Source of the DNA: Lichtheimia corymbifera B2541
Taxonomy: Eukaryota; Mucoromycota; Mucoromycetes; Mucorales; Lichtheimiaceae
Assembly (NCBI GenBank): GCA_000697475.1
Contig: JNEU01001154.1
Location: 124,001 to 188,000, forward strand
Direction of reading: 5' to 3'
DNA: 64,000 bases
Shown here: one piece after another, positions 11,360-23,910 of the stretch
Layout of the letters: each line of letters begins with the position of its first letter
Numbering within the stretch: position 1 is the stretch's first letter
Made by a program: the position numbers and the translations under genes
The notes under the pieces: generated by a model
Told to the model about the DNA's origin: nothing
Databases searched by the model: none
Seen by the model: only the letters and a program-made list of their open reading frames with translations

Positions 11360-13813
11360 ATGTACCCGCATTACCATCATCAGCCAGTGGATGCCACCAC
11401 CAATGCTGTCCCTGGATCTTTATACCAGCAACCACGCCATGTCGGTCAACAGTACCACCATCCGATAGCACACCATCCCAGTGTACCCACACAAGCACCC
11501 ACACCCACTCGACATGCCGTTTATCAACCTCCACCGCAACCAACAGCACCTCCAGAACCGTTGCCAAGTGCTAGTGATGTGCAACATACGTTGGGACTTA
11601 ATCTTCCACAAATGGCTGAATTTGCCTCTTCAATGGTGTATCTAATGTGGCATGCTCGACGTCCTTCTGTTATGGCTCTTCATGATGCGTCAAAGTCAGC
11701 TGGGGGTCCTAATACAGCCGAGCAAGATGCACAGAGTCGTGAGACAGCCCATATTGCCAATGCGACGAGTAGTGCCTTTAAAAAGTTTTCTCGACAGGTA
11801 ATATCATGCAAGCATTTATGGAGTGATTGATGATACTAAATATGACATGTCTCTAGATTTTACATGCAACACAGCTGTCCGAGTCGGTTGTCATGCTATC
11901 ATTGAAGTATATTGCGATGCTTTTACAGCGAAATCCCAATATCCAGGGAGCAGAAGGATCCGAATATCGACTATTTACAGTTGCATTGATGTTAGGTAAG
12001 GGTTTTATGGGATGTTTGAGGAAGGGACGATGACTAATATGGGATATTGGAAATAGCCAACAAGTTTCTGGATGATAATACTTTCACCAACAAGACCTGG
12101 TCTGACGTATCGGGAATGAAAGTGACGGATCTCAACATTATGGAACTCGAGTTTTTGGATGTATTGCACTTTGGATTATTTGTGAAGAAGGATGAATTTG
12201 AGAGATGGAAGGTTGCGCTGGTCAACTTCAAGAACCAACTGCACTCAGTCTACCAGGCACAGGAGCAACAACAACGACAAAAGATGATTGAAGCATCACT
12301 CAAGAGTGTGGGATTATCCATGCTACAACCACAAGAGCAAGGATGGCCAGCAACTTCACATGATATGGCTCGACAATCCACGCCTACACAACAACAACAA
12401 CAGCAGCAACCACAACCACAAACGAGTATGCAGCAACAATATCATCAGCAATACTTGTATTTATTGTCGAAAGCACAGCAACCACAATTCCCCACACAAC
12501 CAATTAATCAACCTTTGGCCCGTGTACCATTGCGGATACCAGCTCAACCAGTTTACATGAACGCTCCCACTTATTCATCATCATCCCATATTGCTCCACA
12601 ACCACAACAGACAGCGCCTGTGCAGGCACAGCAGCAACAACAGCAACCACCACCACCACCTCAGTCCAATGTGTATGATGCACCTATGGTTGTTTCATCT
12701 ACACCAGCTACTGCTAATATTCCTCCTCCAACATCTCGTCACCATTACCCACAACAACAGCCACCTCCATCGCAGATCGATACCCAATATTCAACGCAGT
12801 ATGCATCACGTCCACAACAGCAACCACCCTCTGCTTCAATGAGCAAGCCAGCTACTCGTCCTGTATATGATACTTTTGGTCGACCTAGTGATCCTGTTTC
12901 AGCAGATTCAATGTATCCTGGCACCTATGCATCATTACAGACCACACCCGCTTATACAACAGCAGCAGCCTATTCACATCCAACATCAGCAGCTGTTGTA
13001 CAACCACCACCACCATCTACACAACCAGTAGTAAACAATGCTGTATTGCGCGCGTCCTCTACTCCAATTCAAGGCGGGCACGATTATACCATGAGTAGTG
13101 GTGGTAACGGCGGCAACCTACAACCACCCCAAGCAGCGGCACCTAGCAACACATCACGCTATTACTATGCAACCCCTTCAGCAACCCCCACATCAACACA
13201 TGCTGACAATGGCCAAGGAAGTGGATATGCTGGATATGGTAATGGGGTATCTGTGCCACGACCCGTAAGATCGTATTACCTTGAATCACCAGCAGCACAG
13301 CCACAACAGCATCCACAAATTGCTACACCAGCAACTGCCAACGTGGATTATCACGCATACGCCATGTCATCGGCACCACCACCTCCACAACAACAACAAC
13401 AGCAAGCCATGGTCTCTGCTCCAGATCCTTATGCTGCAGCGCAACGACCACCCAACATGATGCGTACACCAACATCTGCAACCACAGCGACTGGTTACCA
13501 GGTAAATAAGAGACAGGGCAAATTATCTTCGATTGATAGCTGACATATATTATTACATTTATAGTATCCACCACCAACTGCAGCAGCAGCACCTCCACCC
13601 AACACAGCAGGTTATGGCAAATCATACCCTTCAAGGCAACAACAACATCTTTCTTCAGTACCTCATCCACATCAGCAACAACATCAACCTCCACCCCCTT
13701 CATCCACCCCAGCAGCAGCAGCAGCAGCAGCATCTGAAGAGTATAACATCAGTGGTCCTGTACCTGAAGATCCTCTCACAGCAGCTGAATCCTACCGTAC
13801 CCATAGACGATGA
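11360..13813 (+). CDS. Cyclin (Pho80/PCL-like) with long Gln/Pro-rich tail
   Basis: Four exons (11360-11797, 11857-11995, 12057-13501, 13565-13813) give 756 residues. Residues 1-75 are Pro/His/Gln-rich. A cyclin fold follows at about 147-255, joined across exons 2 and 3: VVMLSLKYIAMLLQRN, then LFTVALMLANKFLDDNTFTN, TWSDVSGM, and ELEFLDVLHFGLFV. The spacing and the KFLDDNTFTNKTWSDVSG core match Pho80/PCL-type cyclins, which activate Pho85/Cdk5-like kinases. The remaining 500 residues are low complexity, mostly Gln, Pro, Ser and Ala with Tyr, and have no recognised domain. Most Pho80-like cyclins are 200-450 residues, so the tail is unusual. I chose 11360 because it is the first ATG in frame after the pyrimidine-rich leader. 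The partner kinase and role are not known. Confidence 0.85.
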
Positions 13814-14033
13814 TTTTCACCCCTACTCTTTCTTTTTCTCTCTCTCTTTTTTCTCATATATATATATATTATACATATTCCCCATCCACCCATGGTTTTT
13901 GTTTTTTTTTCTTTCTTGGCCGTCATTGTGTGTATGTTTATCCCAATCCCTCTCTCAACCACTTTTTTTTTTTCATTCTATCCTCAAAACAATGATTACG
14001 CATGCGCATTGATTCCTTCAAATTTATTCCATA
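13814..14033. other. Convergent 3' flanks of cyclin and TPT1
   Basis: A 220-base AT- and T-rich strip between two converging stop codons, with T-runs, a short TA repeat and CT-rich patches. It probably holds both 3' UTRs. Confidence 0.6.
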
Positions 14034-14854
14034 TTACAGTAATGAATTGCCATGACAATCGGTGACTCGAGAGAAATACTCTGGTGATACAATGCCATTC
14101 TTTCCTTCAGTCAATATTACTTGATTCTTTGATCGATAAAAGGTCATTCCCTCTATATATGATTTCGTGAGCTTGCCATACAATACAATAAAAAGGATCA
14201 CGTGGTATATACCTTGTAATGCCTTTGCCATATCAATATAGATGAATACTTCACTGGTTTTCCGCATGCCTAAAGTTCGATGTATGCATACATATAAGAG
14301 AATGTGTGTATGTATGAGGACAACATATGACTTACCGCTAATGACACCTGAATCGCCTGGTAATCCTGTGGCACAGTGTACATGATGGCGTTGCATCTTT
14401 TTCAATCCTTCGCGTTTAATATTTTCCCAGTTCGCTAGACTGGTGCCGTGAACCACCACCGGGAGAGGAGTCGTCAATCGCTCAAGCAGCTGCTCATTGT
14501 CGACCTTGAGCGTGTGTCCTTGGTTCGCACGAATGTACCATTGGCCATCCTCCAATTGCGCTAGTGCATAGCGTTGCTTGTCATTGGTCCTCACTACATA
14601 CTCAATCTGCTCCTGGGTGATATTCTTAAACTTGGGTCGTGCCAGCTAAAAGTATACACACATATAAGATGACATCTTATTGACAAGGCATAGTAATATA
14701 ATACCAGATCTGATAGCAGCAAATATCCATCCGACCGCATTGTTAGCTTTTCCTTGGCAGCACCATGTCGAAGTACATAGGCTAGAAGCTTGGAAAGTTT
14801 GGTTGTCTCGGCAGGTGTCATGGAGAACGACGCATCATTGCTAGTGTCGGCCAT
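14034..14854 (-). CDS. TPT1: tRNA 2'-phosphotransferase
   Basis: Four exons (14854-14705, 14645-14336, 14269-14213, 14152-14034) give 211 residues, the usual length for Tpt1/KptA. The enzyme uses NAD+ to remove the 2'-phosphate left at the splice junction by fungal tRNA ligase. Visible motifs are LSKLLAYVLRHGA near the start, MRSDGYLLLSDLLARPKF, RANQGHTLKVD, PVVVHGTSLANWENIKREGL, HHVHCATGLPGDSGVISGMR and the end FYRSKNQVILTEGKNG. Together these cover the RNA- and NAD-binding parts of the family. Each exon junction falls inside a conserved segment and the joined frame restores it. It lies convergent to the cyclin gene and 294 bases from the 3' end of RNR1 on the same strand. Confidence 0.95.
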
Positions 14855-15148
14855 TGGAAAGAGAAAGGTTGTCTTGTTTGAATAAAATCACAGCAATGCG
14901 CTTTTTGATTTTCATCTATGAGGCTTTATTGGACTGATTGCTATGGGCAGTAACTATAAAGAGAATGGGAAATGTGTGTTTGCATGATATTATTGTACAA
15001 GGCTAAAAAAGAAATACGCAAAGGTCGAGTGGGGATGATGGAAAAAGCTTAGAGGCTTGGGAGGGGAGGAGAAGAAACGGTGCGATAGGGAAATGAGATG
15101 GAGTGGTGTGTGTGTGTGTAGTGTGTCTCAGGATACAAAGTATGAATT

Positions 15149-18100
15149 TTAACCGCTGCAGCTGATGCATGCATCTCGGTTGTCAAGCGAGCATTGCATA
15201 GCGGCCAAGTTGGCTTCGTCTTGTTCCTTTTTGTCTGCAGGGTCTTTTAATGCAAGCTGATCCACAGTGAACTAGGATGAAAGGTTTAGTTTTCTATCAT
15301 CATGCATGCTATCGGTTCCCTTTTTTTCTTTTTACCTTGATGGCATCCACTGCAGGTCGTGATCGCAAATAATACATGCCAGTCTTCAGACCACGCTTCC
15401 AAGAATAAAAGTGCATAGAGGAGAGTTTGCCGTAAGTTGGTTCGGCCACAAAGAGGTTCATGGATTGAGATTGGTCAATGAATGCAGCACGATCGGCAGC
15501 CATATCAATAATGACACGTTGAGACAATTCCCATACGGTCTTGTAAAGCCTTTTGAGGTCATCAGGAATACCGGGAACTAGAGGATCATATTATTAATAT
15601 CGGTTTCTTTTAGCCAATATAAAGGTACTTACCATTCTGGATACTGCCATTGTGTGCAATGATCATATTTTTGACTTGCTCATTCCACATACCACGATCA
15701 ATAAGATCCTTCAACAAATGGTGGTTCTAAAAGAGGAGAGCACACAATGAATGTGGGTTCAAAAATAGGTCTACACAGCACTTACCACTACTTGGAATTC
15801 TCCGCTCATGACACGACGAGTGTAAATGTTGCTAGTATAAGGTTCGAAGCATTCATTGTTGCCAAGGATTTGGCTGGTGCTGGCAGTAGGCATGGGTGCT
15901 ACGAGAAGGGAGTTGCGAACACCGTGCTTGGCAATCTTGGCACGTAAACCATCCCAATCCAAACGATCTGAGCCTTGTACACCCCACATGTCATGTTGTA
16001 AGATGCCTTTGCTGATAGGGGAACCTTCATAGGTCTGGTAAGTGCCAAACTTTTCAGCGAGTTCACATGATGCTTCCAAAGCGGCATGGTAGATGGTCTC
16101 AAAGATATCCTTATTCAATTGACGGGCTTCCTCTGAATCGAATGGCAGGCGTAACAGCAAGAAAGCATCAGCAAGGCCTTGTACACCAAGACCAATACTA
16201 TAGATGATTTTGAGTTGAGGATCGTGACAAAGGAAAGAAAAACGACTTACGGTCTGTGTCTCATGTTGCTGTTCTTTGCTTCATCCACAGGATAATAATT
16301 GACATCAATGACTCGGTTCAAATTCTTGGCCACAACCTTGGTCACTTTGTGTAACTTGTCAAAGTCAAATGCGCCATCTGACACAAATTTAGGCAAAGCA
16401 AGGGATGCCAAATTGCAAACAGCAACTTCATCAGGTGCAGAGTATTCAATGATTTCTAGCAACAAACAAAGCAATCAATATTGGATTCTCGTTTTCTTGT
16501 ACATTCAACATGCATACCAGTGCACAAGTTAGAGCCGGTAATAGTACCCAAGTTCTTTTGGTTGGATTTTTGATTGCATGCATCTACAGCCATGGTCAAA
16601 TGTCAGGAGAAATATCGGCAATAGCAATGAAGGATCGTTACCTTTGTAGAGCATGTAAGGCATGCCAGTCTCAATTTGAGCATCGAGGATGGCAAACCAC
16701 AACTTTTGAGCACTCACGGAACGACGAGCTTTGCCTTCTTGTTCGTATTTGAGATAGAGAGCTTCAAACTCCTCGCCATAGCATTGATCAAGGCCAGGGG
16801 CTTCATTGGGACAAAATAGTGACCATTCAGCATTGGCTTCCACACCTAATTTATCAAGATCAGCAATGGTTACACAGAGATCATATAATCGATAACTTAC
16901 GTTTCATGAATAAATCAGACACCCACAAGCCAAGGAAAAGATCACGAGCACGGACTTCTTCTTTGCCATGGTTCTTTCGTAAATCCAAAAAGTCAAAGAC
17001 ATCAACGTGCCATGGTTCAAGGTACCTAGAACAACATTAGCATGATGCAACAACCATACAAGCCATGACTTACATAGCAAAACTGCCATTGCGTTTGCCA
17101 CCCCCTTGAGTGACAAAACGAGCCGTATCATTGTATACACGCAACATGGGAACAATGCCATTGGAAGTACCATTGGTACCAGCAATATACGAGCCAGAGG
17201 CACGAATCTTTTGGAAACTGCAACCAACGCCACCGGCTGATTTGGATATGCGAGCACATGTCATCAGGGTATCATAAATGCCTTCGATGCTGTCATCTCT
17301 CATTTGGACAAGGTAACAGCTGGATAATTGAGGACGAGGTGTACCGGCGTTGAAAAGAGTTGGCGTGGCATGCGTAAAGTACTTGCAGGACATGTATTCG
17401 TATGTTTCCAAAGCTGCATCAATGTCCTCACCGTGGATGCCGAGAGCAACACGCATGATCAAGTGTTGAGGACGTTCAACCAAATGACCTATAGGAGGAG
17501 GATTGTTTTAGTAAATAAAATGACATTTAGACAAACAAAGAAACATACCATCAATCTTCATCAAGTAGCTTCGTTCGAGAGTCTTGAAACCGAAAAAGTT
17601 GAAATCATAATCACGCTCATAATCAATGGCGCTGTCGATCCTGTCGGCATGCTTTTGACTGATCTCGTAGAGTTCCTTAGATACCAAAGGATTGTGACAC
17701 TTGAGCTTGGGATGGACGTGCTCATACAATGTGCTGACCACCTTGCTGAATTTCTCATCGGTTTCCTTGTGAAGATTGGATACGGCAATACGAGCAGCAA
17801 GGATTGCATAGTCAGGATGTGTGGTTGTCATATAGGCCGCAGTCTCGGCAGCAAGGTTATCCAATTCGACTGTGGTAATACCCTGGTACATGCCAGTAAC
17901 CACCTATTTGGGAATCAATTAAAGTCGTGTTCGGAGAGACGCGTTGTGCAGTCCCGCGTGTGTGTCGCGCGTCAAGTACCTTTTGTGCAATCTTGGGAGG
18001 GTCAATGTAGTTGGCATTCAAGTTGTTGCATAGCTTGTTGATGCGAGAGGTGATCTTGTCAAAGAGGACACGTTCTTGACGGCCGTCTATACAACACAAG

Positions 18101-18195
18101 CTGAGTAAGCAAATGATAGCATCAAGGAGCCATAGCACCATCAAGGTACATAGACACCCATGGAAAAGATAATTACCGCGTTTGATAACAAACAT
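15149..18195 (-). CDS. RNR1: Ribonucleoside-diphosphate reductase, large subunit
   Basis: Twelve exons (18195-18177, 18086-17980, 17903-17549, 17488-17074, 17025-16901, 16845-16642, 16583-16518, 16455-16251, 16197-15786, 15726-15633, 15577-15336, 15271-15149) give 788 residues. This is the catalytic class Ia subunit that reduces ribonucleoside diphosphates for DNA synthesis. Key residues are present: active-site disulfide cysteines C218 (SSCYLVQ) and C444 (VAVCNLA), the N427-L-C429-T-E431 radical site, the segment [20 protein letters not shown], and a C-terminal CxxC (C783, C786) that passes electrons in. The N-terminal [19 protein letters not shown] begins the ATP-cone. Exon 1 codes only six residues and one base. 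The promoter has ACGCG sites (18319-18402), which fits S-phase control. Confidence 0.97.
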
Positions 18196-19170
18196 TGAGA
18201 TATGGGAATACGCTTGTCAGTCAAGGATAGAAAGGATTAAAGCAAAATAAAAAGAGCTCTCAATGTTTCCTCTGTGAGAGAAGGGAAGGGCAAGGAAGAA
18301 AAGAAAAAATTAATCGCGACGCGTGCAGTCTTTAAAAAGTTCCAGCGGAGAACGACCACGATCCCGCGACAAGATACGCGATCCCACCACGCGATCCACG
18401 CGAAAACGTACTTCCCATCCCTCCCTCCCTCCTCATAGAATATCCTTCACATCCCGCTTACTGATATCATCATCATCTCACATGATCCCTTTCTTCTGCT
18501 TTATAACCATTCATTGTTTATCATGAACGATGTCTCATCATCATCATTGGTATGTATATGTCAAGTGGCCTTTTACAATAACCAAAAGTGCCCACCCAAT
18601 GTACACTGCACTAGGGTGCATAATCATGCATATATATACAACATCAAGCCCTCATGCATGTTTTGCTATAAGCCATTCAGTGCTTATTAACGATTTCCCT
18701 TAAATGGGAAAAAGCGTGGCAAAGGTGGTAATATATAACGCTTGCCCATAAGTCTTTGTCAAGGGTTGAATATCTACTCGGCAATTAGTAATCAGATAGT
18801 GGCTTGAAATGGGGGGTTACATAGTCTATGCACTATACATTCATTGTCTGAGTCACAATGAATCCCTAATATGGAAATTTAAAGACGTTGATCCCGTCCT
18901 GTGCAAGTGTCGTAGCCCCTCTTTGGCATAGGGGTTTAGTTTATGCCTCTATTTACCCTTCAAAAGCATCATCGTAATCATTTTAACCCATTCAATGGAT
19001 ACACCTGCCATGTGAGAGCAGCGCCCAGATTACATTCAAGAACGCTACATACATGACTTGAAAGAGAGTGACTTTTCATGAGATGAGTTTACTATTATGT
19101 ATTCGATTAGAAATATAACATTGTTGATGCTGGAACATGAAGAAGAAGATGAAAACGTCTAAGTCTAATG
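18196..19170. other. RNR1 promoter region and 3' flank of the Vtc4-type gene
   Basis: The first 250 bases are the RNR1 promoter with the ACGCG cluster listed separately. Beyond about 18550 the sequence is AT-rich with no gene visible. The 3' end of the polyphosphate polymerase gene is at 19171. Confidence 0.6.
18319..18402. promoter_or_regulatory. Cluster of MluI cell-cycle-box-like (ACGCG) sites upstream of RNR1
   Basis: Four ACGCG cores lie within 84 bases: a full ACGCGT at 18319-18324, then ACGCG at 18376, 18389 and 18398; the last reads ACGCGAAAA. They are 124-207 bases upstream of the RNR1 start. In yeasts, MBF binds ACGCGT at RNR1 and other G1/S genes. That this fungus uses the same logic is inferred from position and clustering. 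Confidence 0.6.
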
Positions 19171-21356
19171 CTATGGCGAGGTTGTTGTTGTTTCTTTCAA
19201 TTGGGGAAGACGTAAATAAAAGTTAACAATGAGCGCAGTAACCAAGCAGACACAAAGGACCGATGGGCCATACAAGTCATCGTAGCGTATAACGTAGCGA
19301 CCCGTGCGTAGTTGCCATGCTCTGAATTGATAGCGGCCTAATGCATAACTAGAGAATGGAAAGGGGGAAAATGAGTGATACAAACATCCAGCATCAATCC
19401 ATGTATTTATACTTACAGGCACATGATGGATGCCATAATGATAAAGACACCGCCAATGATGCGTGATATGCGATCGCCATTGTTGAGCAAGTTGAGAGCG
19501 ACGGTGAGCAGCAAGGCACAGAATTGCAACCAAGAGATGAATGTACGTTCATTGGCAAAGAATGTCTTGGGTTCGATTTTCCGAATAATAGAACGCACAC
19601 GTTGTTGCTGAGGAGGTTGTGGTTGTTGTTTGGATGTGTTGGGTGGAGGTAGCTGATCCTCATCCTTCTTTTGTTTCTTGTCAGAGATCAATTTTGGATA
19701 GAAACGAGAAAGCAGATCGCCAGCACGTTCACGTTGTCTGGATACCATCTTGTTGGCCGAGGAGAAATTGATGGCAAGGTGACGGGGTGCTGTTGATGCT
19801 GCTGTTGGTTGTTGTGAATCGGAATAAAATAACGAGTGACGATGATGACCATTGACAAGAGGTTGCAGACTGAGTGAACGCGACAGACCAACGCCGAGCA
19901 TAGGAGGTTTACGAATATCTGTATCAAGGACTTCAAGCCACCATGGCTGCACAGGGACACGATCAGGATACAATTGACAAGCGCCATGTAAATACTTTGA
20001 GAAGCGGGGTACTTCATGCACCAAGTGACTATTGAGCAATGTATCTAACCATGCTGGTGTTTCTTGTCCCAAATGGGTCTGGATCTTGGTCTCGAGTACA
20101 GCATAGGGGAAACGATGGATATCTCTTTCCTCAACTTGATGGAATGGATATTCGATACCAACATCCGTACGACGCCAATTACCACCTGCTCTTGAACGAC
20201 CATCCAATCCATCTTCTCGTATAAAAGTCAAGTTGCAATCAAGTGAAATACGCAATCGCTGATCACCAGGTCGTTGGAATGCCGTACGGTTGTAGAATAC
20301 GCGGCACATGGGTGATAACTTGCGTTGAGAGAAGGAACGTTGCACGCCTTCAGCAATGAAATGCTGCTGTTGAATTGAATGTTCAGCGGCATTACCAGCT
20401 TGACGAAGATCCGCTGCTACGTGATCTGCTGTATGCGTGCCATGCATGAAAGGCACCACCTTGTGCTCCTTGAGTCGAAAGCGATCCTTGACCGAGTGTC
20501 CATTCAACCATGGGGCGTGATGGGTCTTGCGTTCAATATACACATTCTTGGCATCTTGACCATACCAGCGAAAACGAATAGCTTCAGCTCCCTCATCCCG
20601 TTGCAATCGTTCCGTATACAAATCAAAAGCTGGATTGTCAAAATAAACAGAAGAGATGGCAGCGTCGTTGGCTTCGTATTGTTTTTTGCGGTTGTAAACG
20701 TGCACAGGCAAATGGAAAAGGATGATCGCCTTGACTTCAGTGATATTATCGGGATGAACCCAGTATTTGGCAGTCGCACGTTCAAATTCCACTTGTTCTT
20801 GTTGTGTGCCTCCCTTGGGTGGTGGTGGTGGTGGTCCTTCACAATGATTGTTGGCATGGGATATTCTCACCACAAGCTCATCAAACGTCTGTGTTAATGC
20901 ATCCAATGGCCATTTTTGTTGCATCTCTTGCTTGTATCGCTGTAAAAGATTCAAATGCGTCCAACGATCATGTTTCTTGACCATCTTTTCAAATCCTTGC
21001 TGGTTTAATCGATGGAAACGTGCCAATTCATTGATATCAACAAGAATATCAGCAAGTTGAGATGCAAGAGCCCGATGTAAATCACTGGGTTGATCACCAA
21101 ATGGCATCACACTATTAAGCTGTCTCTCGCATGATTCCACTCGAGGGATAATGTCGTCGTTGAGCTTGCGGGCAACAAAATTGTACACCTTTTCGAGATC
21201 TTTCTCAAATGCTCCCAAAAAGAACATCTCATCATGCTCACGCCATCCATGATCGAGCTGTCGATCTTTGAGCTCCCGCTTAAGCACATTGTAATTCATG
21301 TATGCGTCTCGCCATGGCAGATGGATACGACTCTCCAATTCAGCACCAAATTTCAT
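19171..21356 (-). CDS. VTC4: Vtc4-type polyphosphate polymerase (SPX-VTC-DUF202)
   Basis: Two exons (21356-19417, 19348-19171) give 705 residues. An SPX domain (start MKFGAELESRIHLPWRDAY, up to about 145) senses inositol pyrophosphates. A VTC tunnel domain spans about 195-480 and polymerises ATP phosphate into polyphosphate. It shows K209 in EVKAIILFHLPV, YFDNPAFDLYTERL, R261 and R263 in AIRFRWYG, the ERKTH segment, FYNRTAFQRPGDQRLRISLD and NWRRTDVGIEYPF. A Ser/Pro/Gln linker leads to a three-helix DUF202 membrane part at about 625-705 that sits in the vacuolar membrane in yeast. The conserved basic residues indicate the active Vtc4 type rather than the accessory Vtc2/3 type. The only intron cuts the second membrane helix region. 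No other VTC subunit is in this window. Confidence 0.94.
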
Positions 21357-21981
21357 GATGAAGGCCGTGTGGTGATGAACGCAGGTATGGTGAGGTGGTA
21401 TGTAAAAATCTCCTACTGCAATGTCAATATCGTCTTTTTCCCCTTTCAATCCAGCTGGTTGCTAACCTTTTTCTTTTTGGCAAGTTGTATTAGAGTATGA
21501 TTAAATGAAGAGCCAAAGCAAAAAGCTGTTGCGTCACGGCACAAAGAGACAAAGTAGAAAAAGAGACAAAAAAAGATAGAGATGGGATACAACTTTATTA
21601 TATCACGTCAATACGTACGATACAATTTGTGTATAAGCGATTGTGTTTGTGTGGATAGTTTGCTTGCCTTTGTCAAGAAAGCCTCTTGTTTTCAATCCAA
21701 CCGATATATCGGTAGCAACCTGTCATCATTGAGCTTTAAGAATGTCCGACGCTCTAGCCGATGTTCATTGCCACATTAACAACGATTATGCAAAACCTAT
21801 ATTTTCATGCACGCCATTTGACTACATATATACTAACATCACAAACTCAAATCGCTGATCATGGGGCCACTTTAAGAAGGGGGAGGAGCTATTGCTATAG
21901 TCAGATATCTAATGTCGACATAATTGCATATGTTTTTTCCTGTAGCAGCATTTATTGGGTGAATAAACAAATGACTTTTTT
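21357..21981. other. Intergenic: VTC4 promoter and 3' flank of the next gene
   Basis: AT-rich, 625 bases, no gene visible. The T-rich run just below 21980 fits the 3' UTR of the minus-strand gene that ends at 21982. Confidence 0.6.
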
Positions 21982-23876
21982 TTACTCTGTCTGTTGGAAG
22001 GATCGCATTACTTCATCGAGCTGGTCCTCCACGGATGCTTGTTTCATTCTTTCCAATTCTAGTTTTTCACGCTCTTTGGCTAATTCTTGTTCCTTTGTCG
22101 AGTCGGCAATCATTTGTAAAAGGCTAGGAAGTGTTTGTTGGGGTGCGAAATATACATCAATGGTGGAGGCATCCTTGGAAGACGTAATAGTAGAAATGTG
22201 TTTAGCACGTCGATGATCCTCTCCACTGCTGTCGATCCGTCGTCGAGGCGAACGCCTTGGGATAGGAGGTGGCGATAACGACGATCCACTGTCGTGATGC
22301 AATGGTTGTTGCTGTTGCTGTTGTTGGGTATTCAATTTCATCCATTCACGTAGATGCTCCTCAATTCCATGGCTACCATCCTCTTCGTCATCGGCTCGGC
22401 TATGTTCCACGGTGTTGTCATGTGCATAAAAGCTCTTACGGTTGCCTTGCTTCTTTACAATACCCCATTCCACTGTGCCATCATCCATTTCTCGGACCTC
22501 CAATCCTTGTAACTGTGGTGTCTCATTGTCATCTCCACCCTGATAATAATCATAAAGGCTTTCATCATCATAATAACCGCCATCAGCATTCTCCTGTTGT
22601 TGTTGTTGTTGTTGTCCATTGCTGGCCACAGTGGTAGCTTTAGACCGTCTCCGTTGATCCACTTGTCGTATCTTATCAATCATATCTTGGGGCAAAGGTG
22701 GCATGGGTATGTTGTTGGTGTTTTCTAATGATGATGATGATGATAATGATCCATTGAGGTTCTTCATGAAATTAAGAGAGTCAGGTGGGACGTAAATGAT
22801 TGTACGGCGTATAACTCGAGATTTGGCCTTGTCTCTGCGTTGTCGTAATCCAGCTGATCGTTGTTGATGCATATTGACGGTCTTGGTTGTATTGGATCGT
22901 CTCGTTGCTTTGCCTGCTTTGGCAAGTAAATGAGTCAACAAACCACCATCTTGCTGTGGAGGAGGATGGATATCATCATTGATAGTGCTAATATCTTTGC
23001 TCATGTTGTCATCTTTGATTTGTTTGTCGTGCTGCATAACCGCCATAGCAGCAGGTGTCATGCCATCCTGATGCTGTTGCTGTTGCTGCTGCTGCTGCTG
23101 AGTAGCTGAACGATTTCTATTGCGATAAGCTGATCCAGCATTGCTCAAATTCCTCACTAATCCACGGAAAGGAGCTGCCTTTTTGGCTTGTCGTAAGCTG
23201 CCAAAGAGCCCAATTGACCTGCTACGTGGCGTTGATGATGACGATGAGGGAGTGGATGATGTTGTTGGCTCTGTTTTATCAGGTTGAACGTGTTGTTGCT
23301 GTTGTTGACGCTGTTTTGATTGTTCACCGGCAAACAATGATGGAGTGGAACGTGATGGTGTTGTAGATGGCTCGTTGAACAATGACTTTTGTGTGGAAGG
23401 GGATCGTACAGGCTGTGGTGATGGTGGTGTTGGAGTATCATACAAAGCTGTTACATGATGAATGTCATCCATACTCAGGGATTTACGCACAGACTTTCGT
23501 CGTTGAATCTCCTCATCATCCATGTGATGCATCTTGCGTAACAAAAGCGAAGGCTTTTTGGTTATTGGTCGTTCGGGTATATTTTCATTGTTTATAGGAG
23601 ATGGTGATGATGGTACTGGCGGTGGTGGTGGTGGTGATATAACTGATGATGCTTCAGGGTCATTGGTGTCATTGTTTTCGCTGGTTGCTGTGGTTACTGC
23701 CATGCTTTTCCTCTTTTTCAACAATCGCAACAGCTCGAGTTCATCTTCCTGTGATAGCTGGATATTGCTTTCACGTAGTTGCATCACCGATAAGCGATTC
23801 TCATGCAAGTGATGAGCGAATGCTGCAAGGTCAAATTTGCTGTATCTTGTCTTGCGTTGAGAAAGAGAAGGCGACT

Positions 23877-23910
<34 letters not shown>

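Noticed and set aside
13323..13733. A 136-codon minus-strand frame opposite the cyclin tail
   Set aside because: It is the complement of CAA/CCA/GCA-rich coding sequence, giving Leu/Val runs. It is a shadow.
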